Below are positions 8,640 to 18,401 of a stretch of 33,703 nucleotides of DNA, piece by piece; within the stretch, counting starts at the first letter, position 1, and every line of letters starts with the position of its first letter. The stretch is from Hadesarchaea archaeon (GTDB taxonomy: Archaea > Hadarchaeota > Hadarchaeia > Hadarchaeales > Hadarchaeaceae), in NCBI GenBank assembly GCA_030616305.1, contig JAUWXQ010000003.1, positions 1-33,703 on the forward strand, given 5' to 3'. Below the pieces are notes generated by a model, which had not been told where the DNA came from, did no database searches, and was given only the letters and a program-made list of their open reading frames with translations. Both the position numbers and the translations under genes were made by a program.

Positions 8640-8995
8640 TATTCAAATACAAACAGGTCCTCGTGGTAAGGTCAGATTTAAACATGAGCCCCGGGAAGCT
8701 CGCGGTACAGGTCGCCCACGGTTCGGTGGGTTCGGCTGAGAAAGCTAGGCGCGAACACCGGGATTGGTATACGGCGTGGCTTGGCGAGGGACAGAAAAAA
8801 GTCGTGGTGAAGGTTATGGGAGAAGACGAACTGCGCAAAATTCAAGAGCAAGCGACAGAAGCCAAGTTGCCACACGAGCTGATTCAAGACGCTGGCCTGA
8901 CCGAACTTCCCGCTGGTACTTCAACCGTGCTTGCGATAGGCCCGGCCCCAAGCGAGCAGGCGGACAAGCTCACGTGCAATCTTCCTCTGTTATAG
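8636..8995 (+). CDS. pth2: Peptidyl-tRNA hydrolase, Pth2 family
   Basis: KQVLVVRSDLNMSPGKLAVQVAHGSVG...WLGEGQKKVVVKV...DAGLTELPAGTSTVLAIGPAPSEQADKLT. TTG start in a 4-nt TTGA overlap with the upstream stop. Confidence 0.93.
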   Translation: MIFKYKQVLVVRSDLNMSPGKLAVQVAHGSVGSAEKARREHRDWYTAWLGEGQKKVVVKVMGEDELRKIQEQATEAKLPHELIQDAGLTELPAGTSTVLAIGPAPSEQADKLTCNLPLL

Positions 8996-9988
8996 GTGAG
9001 TGGGATGAAGCTGAGCGACGCCGGGGAGCGCGCCTTAATAGAAATCACGCGCAGGGTGTGCAGGCGAGGTCCCAATGTCAGGATTGGTATCGGGGACGAT
9101 GCCGCTGCGATCGACATTGATGGTATGTGCTTGGTCGCGACCACGGACATGCTCGTCGCTAGGACCCACTTTCCGCCGAGCACCACGCCGAGACAGATAG
9201 GGCGCAGGGCTGTCGTGGTTAACCTGAGCGACTTGGCAGCAATGGGAGCGGAACCTCTAGGGCTAATTTTTTCGGTTGCTCTCCCGAGGAAACTCGATGT
9301 CGAATTCGTAAAACAACTTGTAAAAGGGATGGACGAGGCAGCACGCGAGTACGGCACATATGTCGTCGGTGGGGATCTGGATGAGAGCGGTGAAATCACG
9401 ATCGTGGGGGCGGCGTTCGGATTGGCCCGCAGACAGGAGCTACTGAAGCGCTCAGGCGCTAAAGACGGTGATATCGTGGCAGTGACTGGAAAGCTGGGCG
9501 CGGCTTCGGCTGGCCTCAAACTCCTGCTGGAAAAACTTCCTCTCAAGGGATATCGGGCGCTCGTCAAAGCCCAGCTCGAGCCGATCGCGCTAGTAAGGGA
9601 AGGCAGAAAGCTTGCGCGGAGCGGGGCGGTGACGGCGGCGATCGATGTGACGGATGGACTGGCGGCTAATCTCTGGCAGCTTGCGAGGGAGAGCAGAATC
9701 AAGATTATCATCGATCGGGCCAAAATCCCTGCGCATCCACTCGTCAGAAAATTTGCGATTCAGCACGGTTTCAATTTAGATGATTTCGTGCTCTTCGGGG
9801 GCGAGGATTTTGAATTGCTCTTCACTGTTAAACCGATGAGATGGGAAAAAGTTCAACTAATGCTCAAACGCATTGGCACAATGGCAACACAGATCGGGCG
9901 CGTGGCGAAAGGAAGAGGTGTTTTTGTTCAAAAGGATGGAAAAACACAAAAACTGCCTGACCGCGGCTACGAGCACTTCACCGGGTGA
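8996..9988 (+). CDS. thiL: Thiamine-monophosphate kinase
   Basis: IGIGDDAAAIDI, TTDMLVARTHFP, RAVVVNLSDLAAMGAEPLG, VGGDLDES, AAIDVTDGLAANL, FGGEDFELLFTV. Confidence 0.93.
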   Translation: MSGMKLSDAGERALIEITRRVCRRGPNVRIGIGDDAAAIDIDGMCLVATTDMLVARTHFPPSTTPRQIGRRAVVVNLSDLAAMGAEPLGLIFSVALPRKLDVEFVKQLVKGMDEAAREYGTYVVGGDLDESGEITIVGAAFGLARRQELLKRSGAKDGDIVAVTGKLGAASAGLKLLLEKLPLKGYRALVKAQLEPIALVREGRKLARSGAVTAAIDVTDGLAANLWQLARESRIKIIIDRAKIPAHPLVRKFAIQHGFNLDDFVLFGGEDFELLFTVKPMRWEKVQLMLKRIGTMATQIGRVAKGRGVFVQKDGKTQKLPDRGYEHFTG

Positions 9989-10078
9989 ATGTCCTATTTG
10001 AGACAAAGCCCTATTTAGAACGCTAGGAGCTCAGATTCGATCTTTCCTGCAGCGGATTTTATAACTCCAATTTACCTT

Positions 10079-11632
10079 GTGTTTCTGGGATTGAAGTTGG
10101 ATCTCCGCGCAATCATCGAGGGGCTGAGCTTCCAAGAGAAGAAAGTCCTCATTACGCTCCAAGAGCTCGGGGGGGGAGCGGGAGCCACAGATCTTGCTAG
10201 ACGGATCAGCCTTAACCAATCAACAGTAATGCGAGCTGCCCTCGGCCTATCAGAACGTGGACTGGTAGAAACGCAGGAGAGAAAGTTTTCAAAAGCTATC
10301 CTTCTTCTTGAGGGCCAAGAGTATGCACGCGATAGATTGCCTGAGCGACGGATGCTCGTGACATTGGCTGGCTGCGGCTCGGAATCCATCGAGGAAATAG
10401 CCGCTCGTGCGACTCTGAATGAAGAACAAAAACGTATAGCCCTCACATGGCTCAAGCGCAGAGGCTGGGCCGAATTTCTCAAGCGGGAGGGGAAGACCTT
10501 CTTGACCTTAACAAGGAGGGGCGATGCTGCCCTATCGCGAAAGACCGCCGATGAGGTGCTGATTGAGTTGCTCGCCGTTGAAGAGCGCAACGTTGACGGG
10601 CTGTCCGTGGACACGAAAGAACCACTCCGCATTTTGGTGGGACGTGGACTGGTGAAAATCGATGAAGAAACCAGACGTGAATTGGAGCTCACCCCGCTCG
10701 GAAAGCAGGTTTTAGAACAAGAGATCGAACTCGTGGAGGAGGTAAGCGAGCTAACCCATGAGCTCCTGACGAGCGGGCGGTGGCACAAGGCCAAATTTAG
10801 ACGCTACGATGTCGTTGCCCCTGGCACGCCGATTTATCCGGGGAAGGTCCACCCGCAGCAACAGGTCATAGATGAGCTTAGGGAAATATTGCTGGAGATG
10901 GGGTTCGTTGAGATAAGGGGAAAAATCGTTGAATCCGAGTTCTGGAATTTCGACGCCCTCTTTCAAGCCCAAAACCACCCCGCCCGCGAAATTCATGACA
11001 GTCTGTCCCTCTCGAGACCGGAGCAGACAAAGTTGCCCTCAACCGCGTTGGTCAGACGAGTAGCCACGGCGCACGAACGGGGCATCCCTGGGTCAACGGG
11101 CTGGGGTTACAAGTTCAACGTTGATATAAGCCGAAGACCTGTGCTGTGCTCACAGACGACTGCAGCGACCGTCCGCTACCTGGCCTCACACCCCGAGCCG
11201 CCAGCGAAGGTCTTCTGCATAGGCCGCACTTATCGTCACGAAAAAATAGACTACAAACACCTCGCCGAGTTCTACCAGGCTGAGGGCATCGTGATGGACC
11301 CGGATCTGACGTTGCGCGACATGCTCGGGTATCTGAAACAAATTGTGATAAAACTCGGCCTCCCCAAAATAAGGTTCAGGCCTGGCTACTTCCCCTACAC
11401 AGAGCCGAGTGTTGAAGCAGACGTATACTTTCCCGAAAAGCGCGAGTGGCTGGAGGTTCTTGGAGCAGGAATGTTTAGGCCGGAACTGTTAAGGCCTCTC
11501 AATATCCACCACCCCGTGCTTGCGTGGGGAATCGGGTTCTCGCGACTAGCCATGATCAGGCTCGGGATTGATGACATCCGAGACCTCTACCGGAACGATG
11601 TAGAGTGGCTCCGTAGCAGGAGGATGGTGTAA
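10079..11632 (+). CDS. pheS: Phenylalanyl-tRNA synthetase alpha subunit
   Basis: N-terminal winged-helix-like region, then class II core with FCIGRTYRHEKIDYKHLAEFYQAEG and GAGMFRPELLRPL...LAWGIGFSRLAMIRLGIDDIRDLY. Confidence 0.94.
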   Translation: MFLGLKLDLRAIIEGLSFQEKKVLITLQELGGGAGATDLARRISLNQSTVMRAALGLSERGLVETQERKFSKAILLLEGQEYARDRLPERRMLVTLAGCGSESIEEIAARATLNEEQKRIALTWLKRRGWAEFLKREGKTFLTLTRRGDAALSRKTADEVLIELLAVEERNVDGLSVDTKEPLRILVGRGLVKIDEETRRELELTPLGKQVLEQEIELVEEVSELTHELLTSGRWHKAKFRRYDVVAPGTPIYPGKVHPQQQVIDELREILLEMGFVEIRGKIVESEFWNFDALFQAQNHPAREIHDSLSLSRPEQTKLPSTALVRRVATAHERGIPGSTGWGYKFNVDISRRPVLCSQTTAATVRYLASHPEPPAKVFCIGRTYRHEKIDYKHLAEFYQAEGIVMDPDLTLRDMLGYLKQIVIKLGLPKIRFRPGYFPYTEPSVEADVYFPEKREWLEVLGAGMFRPELLRPLNIHHPVLAWGIGFSRLAMIRLGIDDIRDLYRNDVEWLRSRRMV

Positions 11633-11633
11633 C

Positions 11634-13271
11634 ATGCCATCAATCACCGTCAGCTACCACGATCTCTGTAGGCTACTCGGCAAGCGAGTAGAGCAGAAGA
11701 AATTGTGCAACCACTTGTCGATGATGGGAATCGAGGCCGAGGCGGCAGGCGACGAAATCAAGTTGGAGGTCTCACATAACCGCCCGGATTTGCTAAGCCC
11801 AGAGGGAGTCGCTCGCGCGTTGAGGGGTTTCTTAGGGATAGAGGTGGGGTTGCCTAGTTATGGACTTCGTGCATCTGGTGTCACGGTTGAGGCCGATCGT
11901 AGCGTCAAGTCCATCCGCCCCTACATTGCCGCGGGCGTGGTTACCGGTGTCAGGTTAACCAACGATGTGGTCACTGCGCTCATGCAGGTCCAAGAGAAGC
12001 TGCACGCGTCTCTCTGCAGAAACCGCCAGAGGGGATCGATAGGAGTCTACGACCTCGACACCATCACGCCACCCATCCGCTACACCACCACCTTGCCTGA
12101 TGGTATTCGCTTCGTCCCCCTAGATTTCGGTCGTGAGCTGACCTCCGCCCAGATCCTCCACGAGCACCCGAAGGGAATTGAGTACGGTGCGATAATACAA
12201 AATTTACCTCGATATCCTCTGCTCATCGATTCGCGTGGTGTCGTGCTTTCGATGCCGCCGATCGTCAACAGCGAAGATACGCGTGTCACAGAGAACACGA
12301 AGGAATTTTTCATCGACGTCACAGGTCAAGAAGAGCGCGTAGTCAATCAAGTATTAACGATTTTGATGACTGGACTTGCCGAGCGTGGATTCAAACTCAA
12401 GTCGGTCGTGGTTAAATACCCAAGCAAGCGAATTCGTGCACCTGATCTTACCCCTCAGAAATGGCGCTTGAGCGCACACAACGCGAACAAAACTATAGGA
12501 CTCAAACTGATGCCTGGGGAGATCGCCAAAATCGCCAAGAAGATGCGTTACGGGGTGGCCAAAACAAGGGGCGATGTTCTGACGTTGCTTGCCCCGCCGT
12601 ACCGAACCGACATCATGCATGAGGTAGATTTGATTGAGGATATAGCGATAGGCTACGGTTACGACCGCTTGGAGCCCACGCTGCCGAAGGTCTTGACGAC
12701 TGGGAAGCGGGCCCCTATTGAGAAGATTAGCGACAAGACCAGACGGGTTCTGACGGGACTGGGATTCATGGAGGCGATGACTTATACCCTCACGAACCCA
12801 CGCGTGAGCTTCGAGCTAATGCGGAAGAAAGGTGAGGCAGCAGAGATCGCGAATCCTGTGTCGGAGGAGTACACAATAATCAGAAACTCGCTGCTTCCAT
12901 CACTCCTCTCAGCCCTGCGGGAGAACCGACGCAACCCGTTGCCCCACCGGATTTTTGAAGTCGGAGATGTCGTGGTGTTAGACGAAAAGGCGGAGACCGG
13001 GACGAGGAACGTGCGTCGTGCAGCGGCGGCGGTGATAGGTGATAACCTCGGATTTACCTATATCAAGGCCGCAGCGGAAGCCCTGCTACGGGAACTCGGC
13101 GTCGCTTGGGAAGTTCACACGGCACGGCACCCGAGCTTCTTAGATGGCCGTGCCGCCGAGCTGACGGCAGGGGACAAGCGCTTAGGGGTAGTGGGGGAGA
13201 TCCACCCAGAAGTCATCCTCGGGTTTGAACTTGAGCATCCAGTAGCAGTGTTCGAGATTGACTTAGAGTAA
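11634..13271 (+). CDS. pheT: Phenylalanyl-tRNA synthetase beta subunit
   Basis: KLEVSHNRPDLLSPEGVARALRGF, DLIEDIAIGYGYDRLEP, NPVSEEYTIIRNSLLPSLLSALRENRR, GEIHPEVILGFELEHPVAVFEIDL. Confidence 0.95.
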   Translation: MPSITVSYHDLCRLLGKRVEQKKLCNHLSMMGIEAEAAGDEIKLEVSHNRPDLLSPEGVARALRGFLGIEVGLPSYGLRASGVTVEADRSVKSIRPYIAAGVVTGVRLTNDVVTALMQVQEKLHASLCRNRQRGSIGVYDLDTITPPIRYTTTLPDGIRFVPLDFGRELTSAQILHEHPKGIEYGAIIQNLPRYPLLIDSRGVVLSMPPIVNSEDTRVTENTKEFFIDVTGQEERVVNQVLTILMTGLAERGFKLKSVVVKYPSKRIRAPDLTPQKWRLSAHNANKTIGLKLMPGEIAKIAKKMRYGVAKTRGDVLTLLAPPYRTDIMHEVDLIEDIAIGYGYDRLEPTLPKVLTTGKRAPIEKISDKTRRVLTGLGFMEAMTYTLTNPRVSFELMRKKGEAAEIANPVSEEYTIIRNSLLPSLLSALRENRRNPLPHRIFEVGDVVVLDEKAETGTRNVRRAAAAVIGDNLGFTYIKAAAEALLRELGVAWEVHTARHPSFLDGRAAELTAGDKRLGVVGEIHPEVILGFELEHPVAVFEIDLE

Positions 13272-13295
13272 TGCCACAACACAAAATTTTACACG

Positions 13296-13481
13296 TTACC
13301 TAACTTTCAGCGCATATTTTCCAGGCTTGGTGATATTGAGACGCTTCGCGATTTCGGAGTTATCGGGTTCAAGCACCACAACGTAACCGGTCCAATCATT
13401 TGAGAGGGATGCCCCACCACAGTTCGGGCAAGTGTTTGCTTCGGTGAGGAGGTTACAATTGCGGCATGCTTTTTCCTTCAA
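13296..13481 (-). CDS. spt4: Transcription elongation factor Spt4 (RpoE2)
   Basis: LKEKACRNCNLLTEANTCPNCGGASLSNDWTGYVVVLEPDNSEIAKRLNITKPGKYALKVR. TTG start in a TTGA overlap with the rpoE1 stop; ORF track extends to 13514. Confidence 0.92.
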   Translation of the reverse strand: MKEKACRNCNLLTEANTCPNCGGASLSNDWTGYVVVLEPDNSEIAKRLNITKPGKYALKVR

Positions 13482-14032
13482 GCCTTCGCCCCCTTGCGGG
13501 CCTCCTCGATCCACTCCAGTTTACCAAGCCCTGGCTGTCGCATGGTCAAGCCTATCTTCCCGCCTTTCGTGCCGCGCTTCAGGCTCACGCTCACTATGCG
13601 GGCCCTAACCTTGTCTCCCTCCTTGAGCAAGCGCTTTGACTCCTTTCCGTAAAGGGCACCTTTTTTCTTGTCATAACCAACGAAATCGTCCATCACCTGA
13701 GAAACATGCGCGAGCCCGTCGATTGGCCCCAGACGAACGAACCCTCCAAACTCCACAATCTCAACAACTTCGCCAAGCACGACCTCATTGACCTCGGGCT
13801 TGTAGATGAGCGCCTCGAAAGTTACGTCGTGGTAGCTGGCGCCATCACCCATTATCACCCTGCCGACCCCGACCTCTTTGAGCTCAGTAATCGCTAAGAT
13901 TGTCCCAACATCTTTGTCTGTCAACCCCTGGTAATCCTTGCGGATGACGTCGATAATGACCTCGTTTGTTGGTTCGGAAAACCTATTAGGGGGCACGCGG
14001 ACTGTGTCCTCCACGGTCACTATCTTGTACAT
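13478..14032 (-). CDS. rpoE1: DNA-directed RNA polymerase subunit Rpo7/RpoE1
   Basis: MYKIVTVEDTVRVPPNRFSEP...GDGASYHDVTFEALIYKPEVNEVVLGEVVEIVEFGGFVRLGPIDGLAHVSQVMDD (S1 domain). Confidence 0.94.
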   Translation of the reverse strand: MYKIVTVEDTVRVPPNRFSEPTNEVIIDVIRKDYQGLTDKDVGTILAITELKEVGVGRVIMGDGASYHDVTFEALIYKPEVNEVVLGEVVEIVEFGGFVRLGPIDGLAHVSQVMDDFVGYDKKKGALYGKESKRLLKEGDKVRARIVSVSLKRGTKGGKIGLTMRQPGLGKLEWIEEARKGAKA

Positions 14033-14133
14033 CACTTCACCTCAATTTTTGTAATTTTCATCATGCGGGCTATCATCTTATGTGTAACCTCCTCGCACGG
14101 CATTGGAATACCTTTCTCCTTTCCCTTCAACTC

Positions 14134-14141
14134 CTTATAAA
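14134..14141 (-). promoter_or_regulatory. Putative TATA box (TTTATAAG) upstream of rpoE1
   Basis: Minus strand reads GTGTTTATAAGGAG in the 217-nt gap between hppA and rpoE1; implied start about 14110. Confidence 0.4.
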
Positions 14142-14252
14142 CACAGAAGAAACGTGCGACTCTTTTACCAGACGGACTACCTCCAAGCCCTTTACCCGGT
14201 AAAATGAGGCGGCCTTTTATCTAGCTTTATGTCTTTCTTAATATCTATCATT

Positions 14253-16268
14253 TCATCCGCCCCAGACTTTTAACAGGAGTGGGACGAACAACAGGGCAGC
14301 CATTGACATCAGCTTGATCAAGATGTTGAGAGACGGACCTGAGGTGTCCTTAAACGGATCCCCTACGGTGTCCCCTATCACGGATGCCGCGTGCGTCTCG
14401 CTTCCCTTTCCACCCAAGTGTCCTTCCTCGATGTATTTCTTTGCGTTGTCCCATGCCCCCCCGGCGTTCGCAAGGGTTATCGCTAACAAGAGCCCTGTGA
14501 CTATCGAGCCCACCAGCAGGCCACCCAGAGCCTCCACACCAAGGATGAGACCAACTACAATCGGGCTGAGGATAGCCAACGCGGCCGGGAGAGCCATGTT
14601 TTTAAGGGCAGCGGAGGTGCTGATCCCTATACACCTGTTGTAATCCGGCTTCGCTTTTCCCTTCATCAACCCGGGGATAGTCCGGAACTGCCGTCGTACC
14701 TCTCCCACAATCAGGGACGCTCCCTTGCCCACCGCACGCATGGTGAGCGCGCAGAACAAGAATGGCAACATCCCCCCTATGAATATCCCAACGATAACCT
14801 TTGGGTCCATGATGTTGAGTGTTTGGATATTCACCGCTTGAGTATATGCGAAAAACAACGCTAGCGCAGTAAGGGCAGCTGAACCGATCGCGAACCCTTT
14901 ACCTATCGCAGCGGTGGTGTTCCCGACTGCATCGAGCCGTTCCGCGCGAACCCTCGTGGTCTTTCCCATCTTGGCCATTTCGGCTATCCCTGCCGCATTG
15001 TCGGCCACGGGACCGTATGTGTCTGTGGCAAGCGTTATCCCAAGCGTGCTCAACATGCCGACCGCTGCAATCGCTATTCCGTAAAGCGCTGCGAAGTAAT
15101 ATGCCACAAGGATCGCCACGGATAGCGCTATGATTGGAACCACCGTGCTCAGCATCCCTACAGAAAAACCGCTGATGATATTGGTCGCAGGGCCCGTCTG
15201 CGAGGACACGGCAATAGATTTCACAGGAGAAAATCTGTTTTCAGTGTAATACTCCGCTGAGATACCAATCAAAATCCCAGCGATAAGCCCGGCCAGCAAC
15301 GCGTAAAATATCTCAATTGCGCCAACGAAAAACCAGATAAGGAAAAACGACGCTGCCGCCATCAAGAAAGCGCTCCCGAATACCCCCTTGTTGAGGGCCA
15401 TGTGAAGGACCTTTATTCCTGCACCCTTCCCTGTCCGCACGAAAAATGTTGCCACGATCGAACAAAATATCCCGACCGCAGCAAGTAACATGGGAAGCAC
15501 CACGGCATCTGTCTGGCCCAGCGCGACGCCTCCTACGGTGACCCCCATGAAACCGATTACCATCGCAGCGATAATCGACCCCACGTACGACTCGAAAAGG
15601 TCTGCCCCCATCCCGGCGACATCCCCGACGTTGTCGCCCACGTTGTCTGCGATCACAGCTGGATTTCGCGGGTCATCCTCCGGGATTTTAGCTTCGACCT
15701 TTCCAACCAAGTCTGCACCCATGTCCGCCGATTTTGTGTAGATGCCGCCGCCTACCCGCGCGAAAATAGCTATCGAACTTGCCCCAAAGCCAAAGCCAAC
15801 GATTATCTCAGGGTTCCCAAACAGAAAATAGAAGATGCTCACGCCAAGAAGTCCAAGCCCGACAACGCACATCCCCATCACCGCACCGCTTGAAAAACCA
15901 ACCTTTAACCCCTTCCCGATGCTTTTCCTAGCGGCTTCTGCTGTTCGGGCGTTTGATTTAGTAGCTACCCTCATTCCAACGTTGCCAGCCAGCGCCGAGA
16001 AAAATGCCCCTACCACGAAAGCTATGGCGGTGGGATAGTTCACAACCAGTGCCAAAATCAATGCCACGATGACTGCGTAGACTACCATCACGCGATATTC
16101 TTTGTTGAGAAAAGTCATGGCCCCGCGGTAGATGATGTCCGAAAGTTCCCGCATCCGCGCTGTCCCGGCGGGCTGTCGTAAAATCCTGAAAGCGAGGTAC
16201 CCTGCGAACACGAGGGCTATCGCACCAGCTATCGGAGCTAGCATCGCGGGCTCGAATTCAAACATCAC
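14253..16268 (-). CDS. hppA: Membrane-bound ion-translocating pyrophosphatase
   Basis: Multi-TM protein with GGGIYTKSADMGADLVGKVEAKIPEDDPRNPAVIADNVGDNVGDVAGMGADLFESYVG and C-terminal DTVGDPFKDTSGPSLNILIKLM. GNTTAAIGKGFAIGSA suggests the K+-dependent subclass. Confidence 0.96.
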   Translation of the reverse strand: MMFEFEPAMLAPIAGAIALVFAGYLAFRILRQPAGTARMRELSDIIYRGAMTFLNKEYRVMVVYAVIVALILALVVNYPTAIAFVVGAFFSALAGNVGMRVATKSNARTAEAARKSIGKGLKVGFSSGAVMGMCVVGLGLLGVSIFYFLFGNPEIIVGFGFGASSIAIFARVGGGIYTKSADMGADLVGKVEAKIPEDDPRNPAVIADNVGDNVGDVAGMGADLFESYVGSIIAAMVIGFMGVTVGGVALGQTDAVVLPMLLAAVGIFCSIVATFFVRTGKGAGIKVLHMALNKGVFGSAFLMAAASFFLIWFFVGAIEIFYALLAGLIAGILIGISAEYYTENRFSPVKSIAVSSQTGPATNIISGFSVGMLSTVVPIIALSVAILVAYYFAALYGIAIAAVGMLSTLGITLATDTYGPVADNAAGIAEMAKMGKTTRVRAERLDAVGNTTAAIGKGFAIGSAALTALALFFAYTQAVNIQTLNIMDPKVIVGIFIGGMLPFLFCALTMRAVGKGASLIVGEVRRQFRTIPGLMKGKAKPDYNRCIGISTSAALKNMALPAALAILSPIVVGLILGVEALGGLLVGSIVTGLLLAITLANAGGAWDNAKKYIEEGHLGGKGSETHAASVIGDTVGDPFKDTSGPSLNILIKLMSMAALLFVPLLLKVWGG

Positions 16269-16290
16269 ATTACCTCAGAAATTTCAACCT

Positions 16291-16671
16291 CTAAATCCAC
16301 CCGTCTATTGCAAGATGAGACTTTTGCCGTAAATAAATTACTGGGACGCCCTGGCGCCGTAGCTCCTTTCTCAGGAGCGCATCAGTAGTCCCAACCACGC
16401 ATTGCTTATGGGTGGCGAGTTTTAGGATCACCTCATCGGCCCCGCCTTTTGCTTTGATGACCGACCCTCGTTTGATTAATAGCAGGCCAACCCTTGCCGC
16501 TGCCCTCTCCTTTGGTTTGCCATGCTCCGAGATACGCTTGAGCTCCTGCACAACAGGGTTTGGAATCGCTAATTTGTAGGGGCGTTCAAGCAACCTTTCG
16601 AGTTCGCTCAAGATGTCAACACCGAACATACCTGGTATCATTAGAAAGCTAGTGTCCGCGATAACCTGCAA
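16291..16671 (-). CDS. PIN-domain protein (archaeal Fcf1/rRNA-processing-like)
   Basis: MQVIADTSFLMIPGMFGVDILSELERLLERPYKLAIPNPVVQELKRI...ADEVILKLATHKQCVVGTTDALLRKELRRQGVPVIYLRQKSHL, located beside aIF2gamma. Confidence 0.85.
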   Translation of the reverse strand: MQVIADTSFLMIPGMFGVDILSELERLLERPYKLAIPNPVVQELKRISEHGKPKERAAARVGLLLIKRGSVIKAKGGADEVILKLATHKQCVVGTTDALLRKELRRQGVPVIYLRQKSHLAIDGWI

Positions 16672-16684
16672 CCAAATTCACCAT

Positions 16685-17899
16685 TCAGCCGATAATACCG
16701 TGTCCGATCAAGCGCCACCTGCCAGCAATGCGGCGACTCAGCGCTGCTCGAGTACCACGTTCGGCGCATACCGGGAGCTTCAGCCTCACGGTGACCTTGC
16801 TCCCCCGGGCGCTCGTGATGGTCCCAACCGTCATAGCTGTTCCCACGTTCAGCATGAGGGGCTCCCCCGTCACAAGAGGCTTCACCTCTAACTCTTCCTG
16901 GAGCCCAACTACCCGCCTCATCAGATGGATCTCCAATTCCAGCGTGTCAAGTACCTCCGGAATGCTTCCTGGAGTTCCTAGGACGGAGCCCACGAGAGAG
17001 TCCCCCTTAGTCATGGACGGATCAAGTAAGGTACCCACGCCAATCAAGCCACCCGGTACTGCTTCCTCCAACGAGCTGTCCATCGCGTGCAGGCTGACTG
17101 CCTTTGAGTTCAAGTGCTGCCATGTCGTTTTACCCTCCCGGCTCACCCTTATTCCCGGGCGAAGCTCTATGTCATCACCCACACTTAGCTTACCTTGAAG
17201 TAGCGAGCCCCCCAAGACTCCTCCCACAAGTTTTTCCGGCCTTGCCCCTGGGCGGTTGACATCGAACGAACGAGCGACGTACATGCGCAGAGGTTTTGTG
17301 AGGTTCCGCTTGGGTGTTGGGATGTGCTCTTCGATCGTCTGAATCAACTTGTCTATATTTGCCCGATGGATGGCCGAGACAGGGATTATCGGGACATCTT
17401 CGGCGAAGGTGCCCGCGAGGAACTCCTTTATCTGGTTATAGTTCTCGAGAGCCTTTTCGCGCGGGACCAGCTCAATCTTGTTCTGTGCCACAACTAGATT
17501 CCGCGTCCCGATTATCTCTAGGGCCATGAGGTGCTCCTTTGTCTGGGGCTGGGGACAGGACTCATTCGCGGCAATCACAAGCATAGCGCCATCCATAATC
17601 GCGGCCCCAGAAATCATCGTGGCCATTAGCATCTCGTGTCCTGGAGCATCGACGAAGGAAACGCGGCGCAGAAACTTGGTGTTCGCCCCACAGTAAGGAC
17701 ATTTCTCCTCCGTGCTGTGACGGCCGCACTCCGAGCAGCGCATGAAAGACGTGTCAGCGTAGCCAAGGCGGATGGTGATGCCGCGGCGTATTTCTTCGCT
17801 ATGTACATCGGTCCAGACGCCAGATAGTGCCTCTGTGAGCGTCGTTTTACCGTGATCTATGTGACCTACAAGGCCTATGTTGACGACAGACTGGGGCAT
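16685..17899 (-). CDS. eif2g: Translation initiation factor aIF2 gamma
   Basis: [49 protein letters not shown], zinc knuckle CSECGRH...[18 protein letters not shown]. Confidence 0.96.
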   Translation of the reverse strand: MPQSVVNIGLVGHIDHGKTTLTEALSGVWTDVHSEEIRRGITIRLGYADTSFMRCSECGRHSTEEKCPYCGANTKFLRRVSFVDAPGHEMLMATMISGAAIMDGAMLVIAANESCPQPQTKEHLMALEIIGTRNLVVAQNKIELVPREKALENYNQIKEFLAGTFAEDVPIIPVSAIHRANIDKLIQTIEEHIPTPKRNLTKPLRMYVARSFDVNRPGARPEKLVGGVLGGSLLQGKLSVGDDIELRPGIRVSREGKTTWQHLNSKAVSLHAMDSSLEEAVPGGLIGVGTLLDPSMTKGDSLVGSVLGTPGSIPEVLDTLELEIHLMRRVVGLQEELEVKPLVTGEPLMLNVGTAMTVGTITSARGSKVTVRLKLPVCAERGTRAALSRRIAGRWRLIGHGIIG

Positions 17900-17999
17900 C
17901 CTAAGCACCTCGTTCAAGTTTTCGGCTCAAATGATATAAAACGCGCAGGCTTTCCACAGATACAAATCAAGAAACAAATGTTGGTTTCCGTCATGGTAA

Positions 18000-18401
18000 C
18001 TAGGCCGCTTTTTCCACAGCTTCCTTCGGCGCCAAGATCTCCTCAATAGGTTTCTCCCCGCGCTTCACGATCTTCGCATTCACCTGCACGATCGCCTCGG
18101 AGATCCTAGACCCGCGCACCCGCTTCCGGCGGCGCTCTCCCCGCTTCCGCGGCGAAAAGCCTGATCCACCCGCCAGCAGGACTCTTGTTCGCCCGGTGCC
18201 TGTTATATCTGCACGCATGGGAAAGCCGTCTCGGTCAGTTCCTCCCGTCAACTGGATCTCGTAGCCAGGGAGCCCGACCACCTCTCCACCGAGCTTGTCC
18301 CCTATGCGTAGCCCAACCAACCTGCGGGCTTCCGGGTCGCGCGCCTCGAGCTTGTAGCTCTTGCCCGTCTCCGGATCTGCTACCACCACTTTGAACGGCA
18401 T
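18000..18401 (-). CDS. rps6e: Ribosomal protein S6e
   Basis: MPFKVVVADPETGKSYKLEARDPEARRLVGLRIGDKLGGEVVGLPGYEIQLTGGTDRDGFPMRADITGTGRTRVLLAGGSGFSPRKRGERRRKRVRG. Confidence 0.95.
   Translation of the reverse strand: MPFKVVVADPETGKSYKLEARDPEARRLVGLRIGDKLGGEVVGLPGYEIQLTGGTDRDGFPMRADITGTGRTRVLLAGGSGFSPRKRGERRRKRVRGSRISEAIVQVNAKIVKRGEKPIEEILAPKEAVEKAA

Noticed and set aside
8884-9723. 279-aa minus-strand ORF over thiL
   Set aside because: Ser/Ala/Pro-rich antisense shadow of a well-supported ThiL gene.
10072-10794. 240-aa minus-strand Ser/Arg-rich ORF over pheS
   Set aside because: Shadow ORF; the pheS frame is strongly supported.
16291-16671. VapC-type toxin
   Set aside because: It has a PIN domain, but no antitoxin ORF is adjacent, and its place beside aIF2gamma matches the archaeal rRNA-processing PIN protein.
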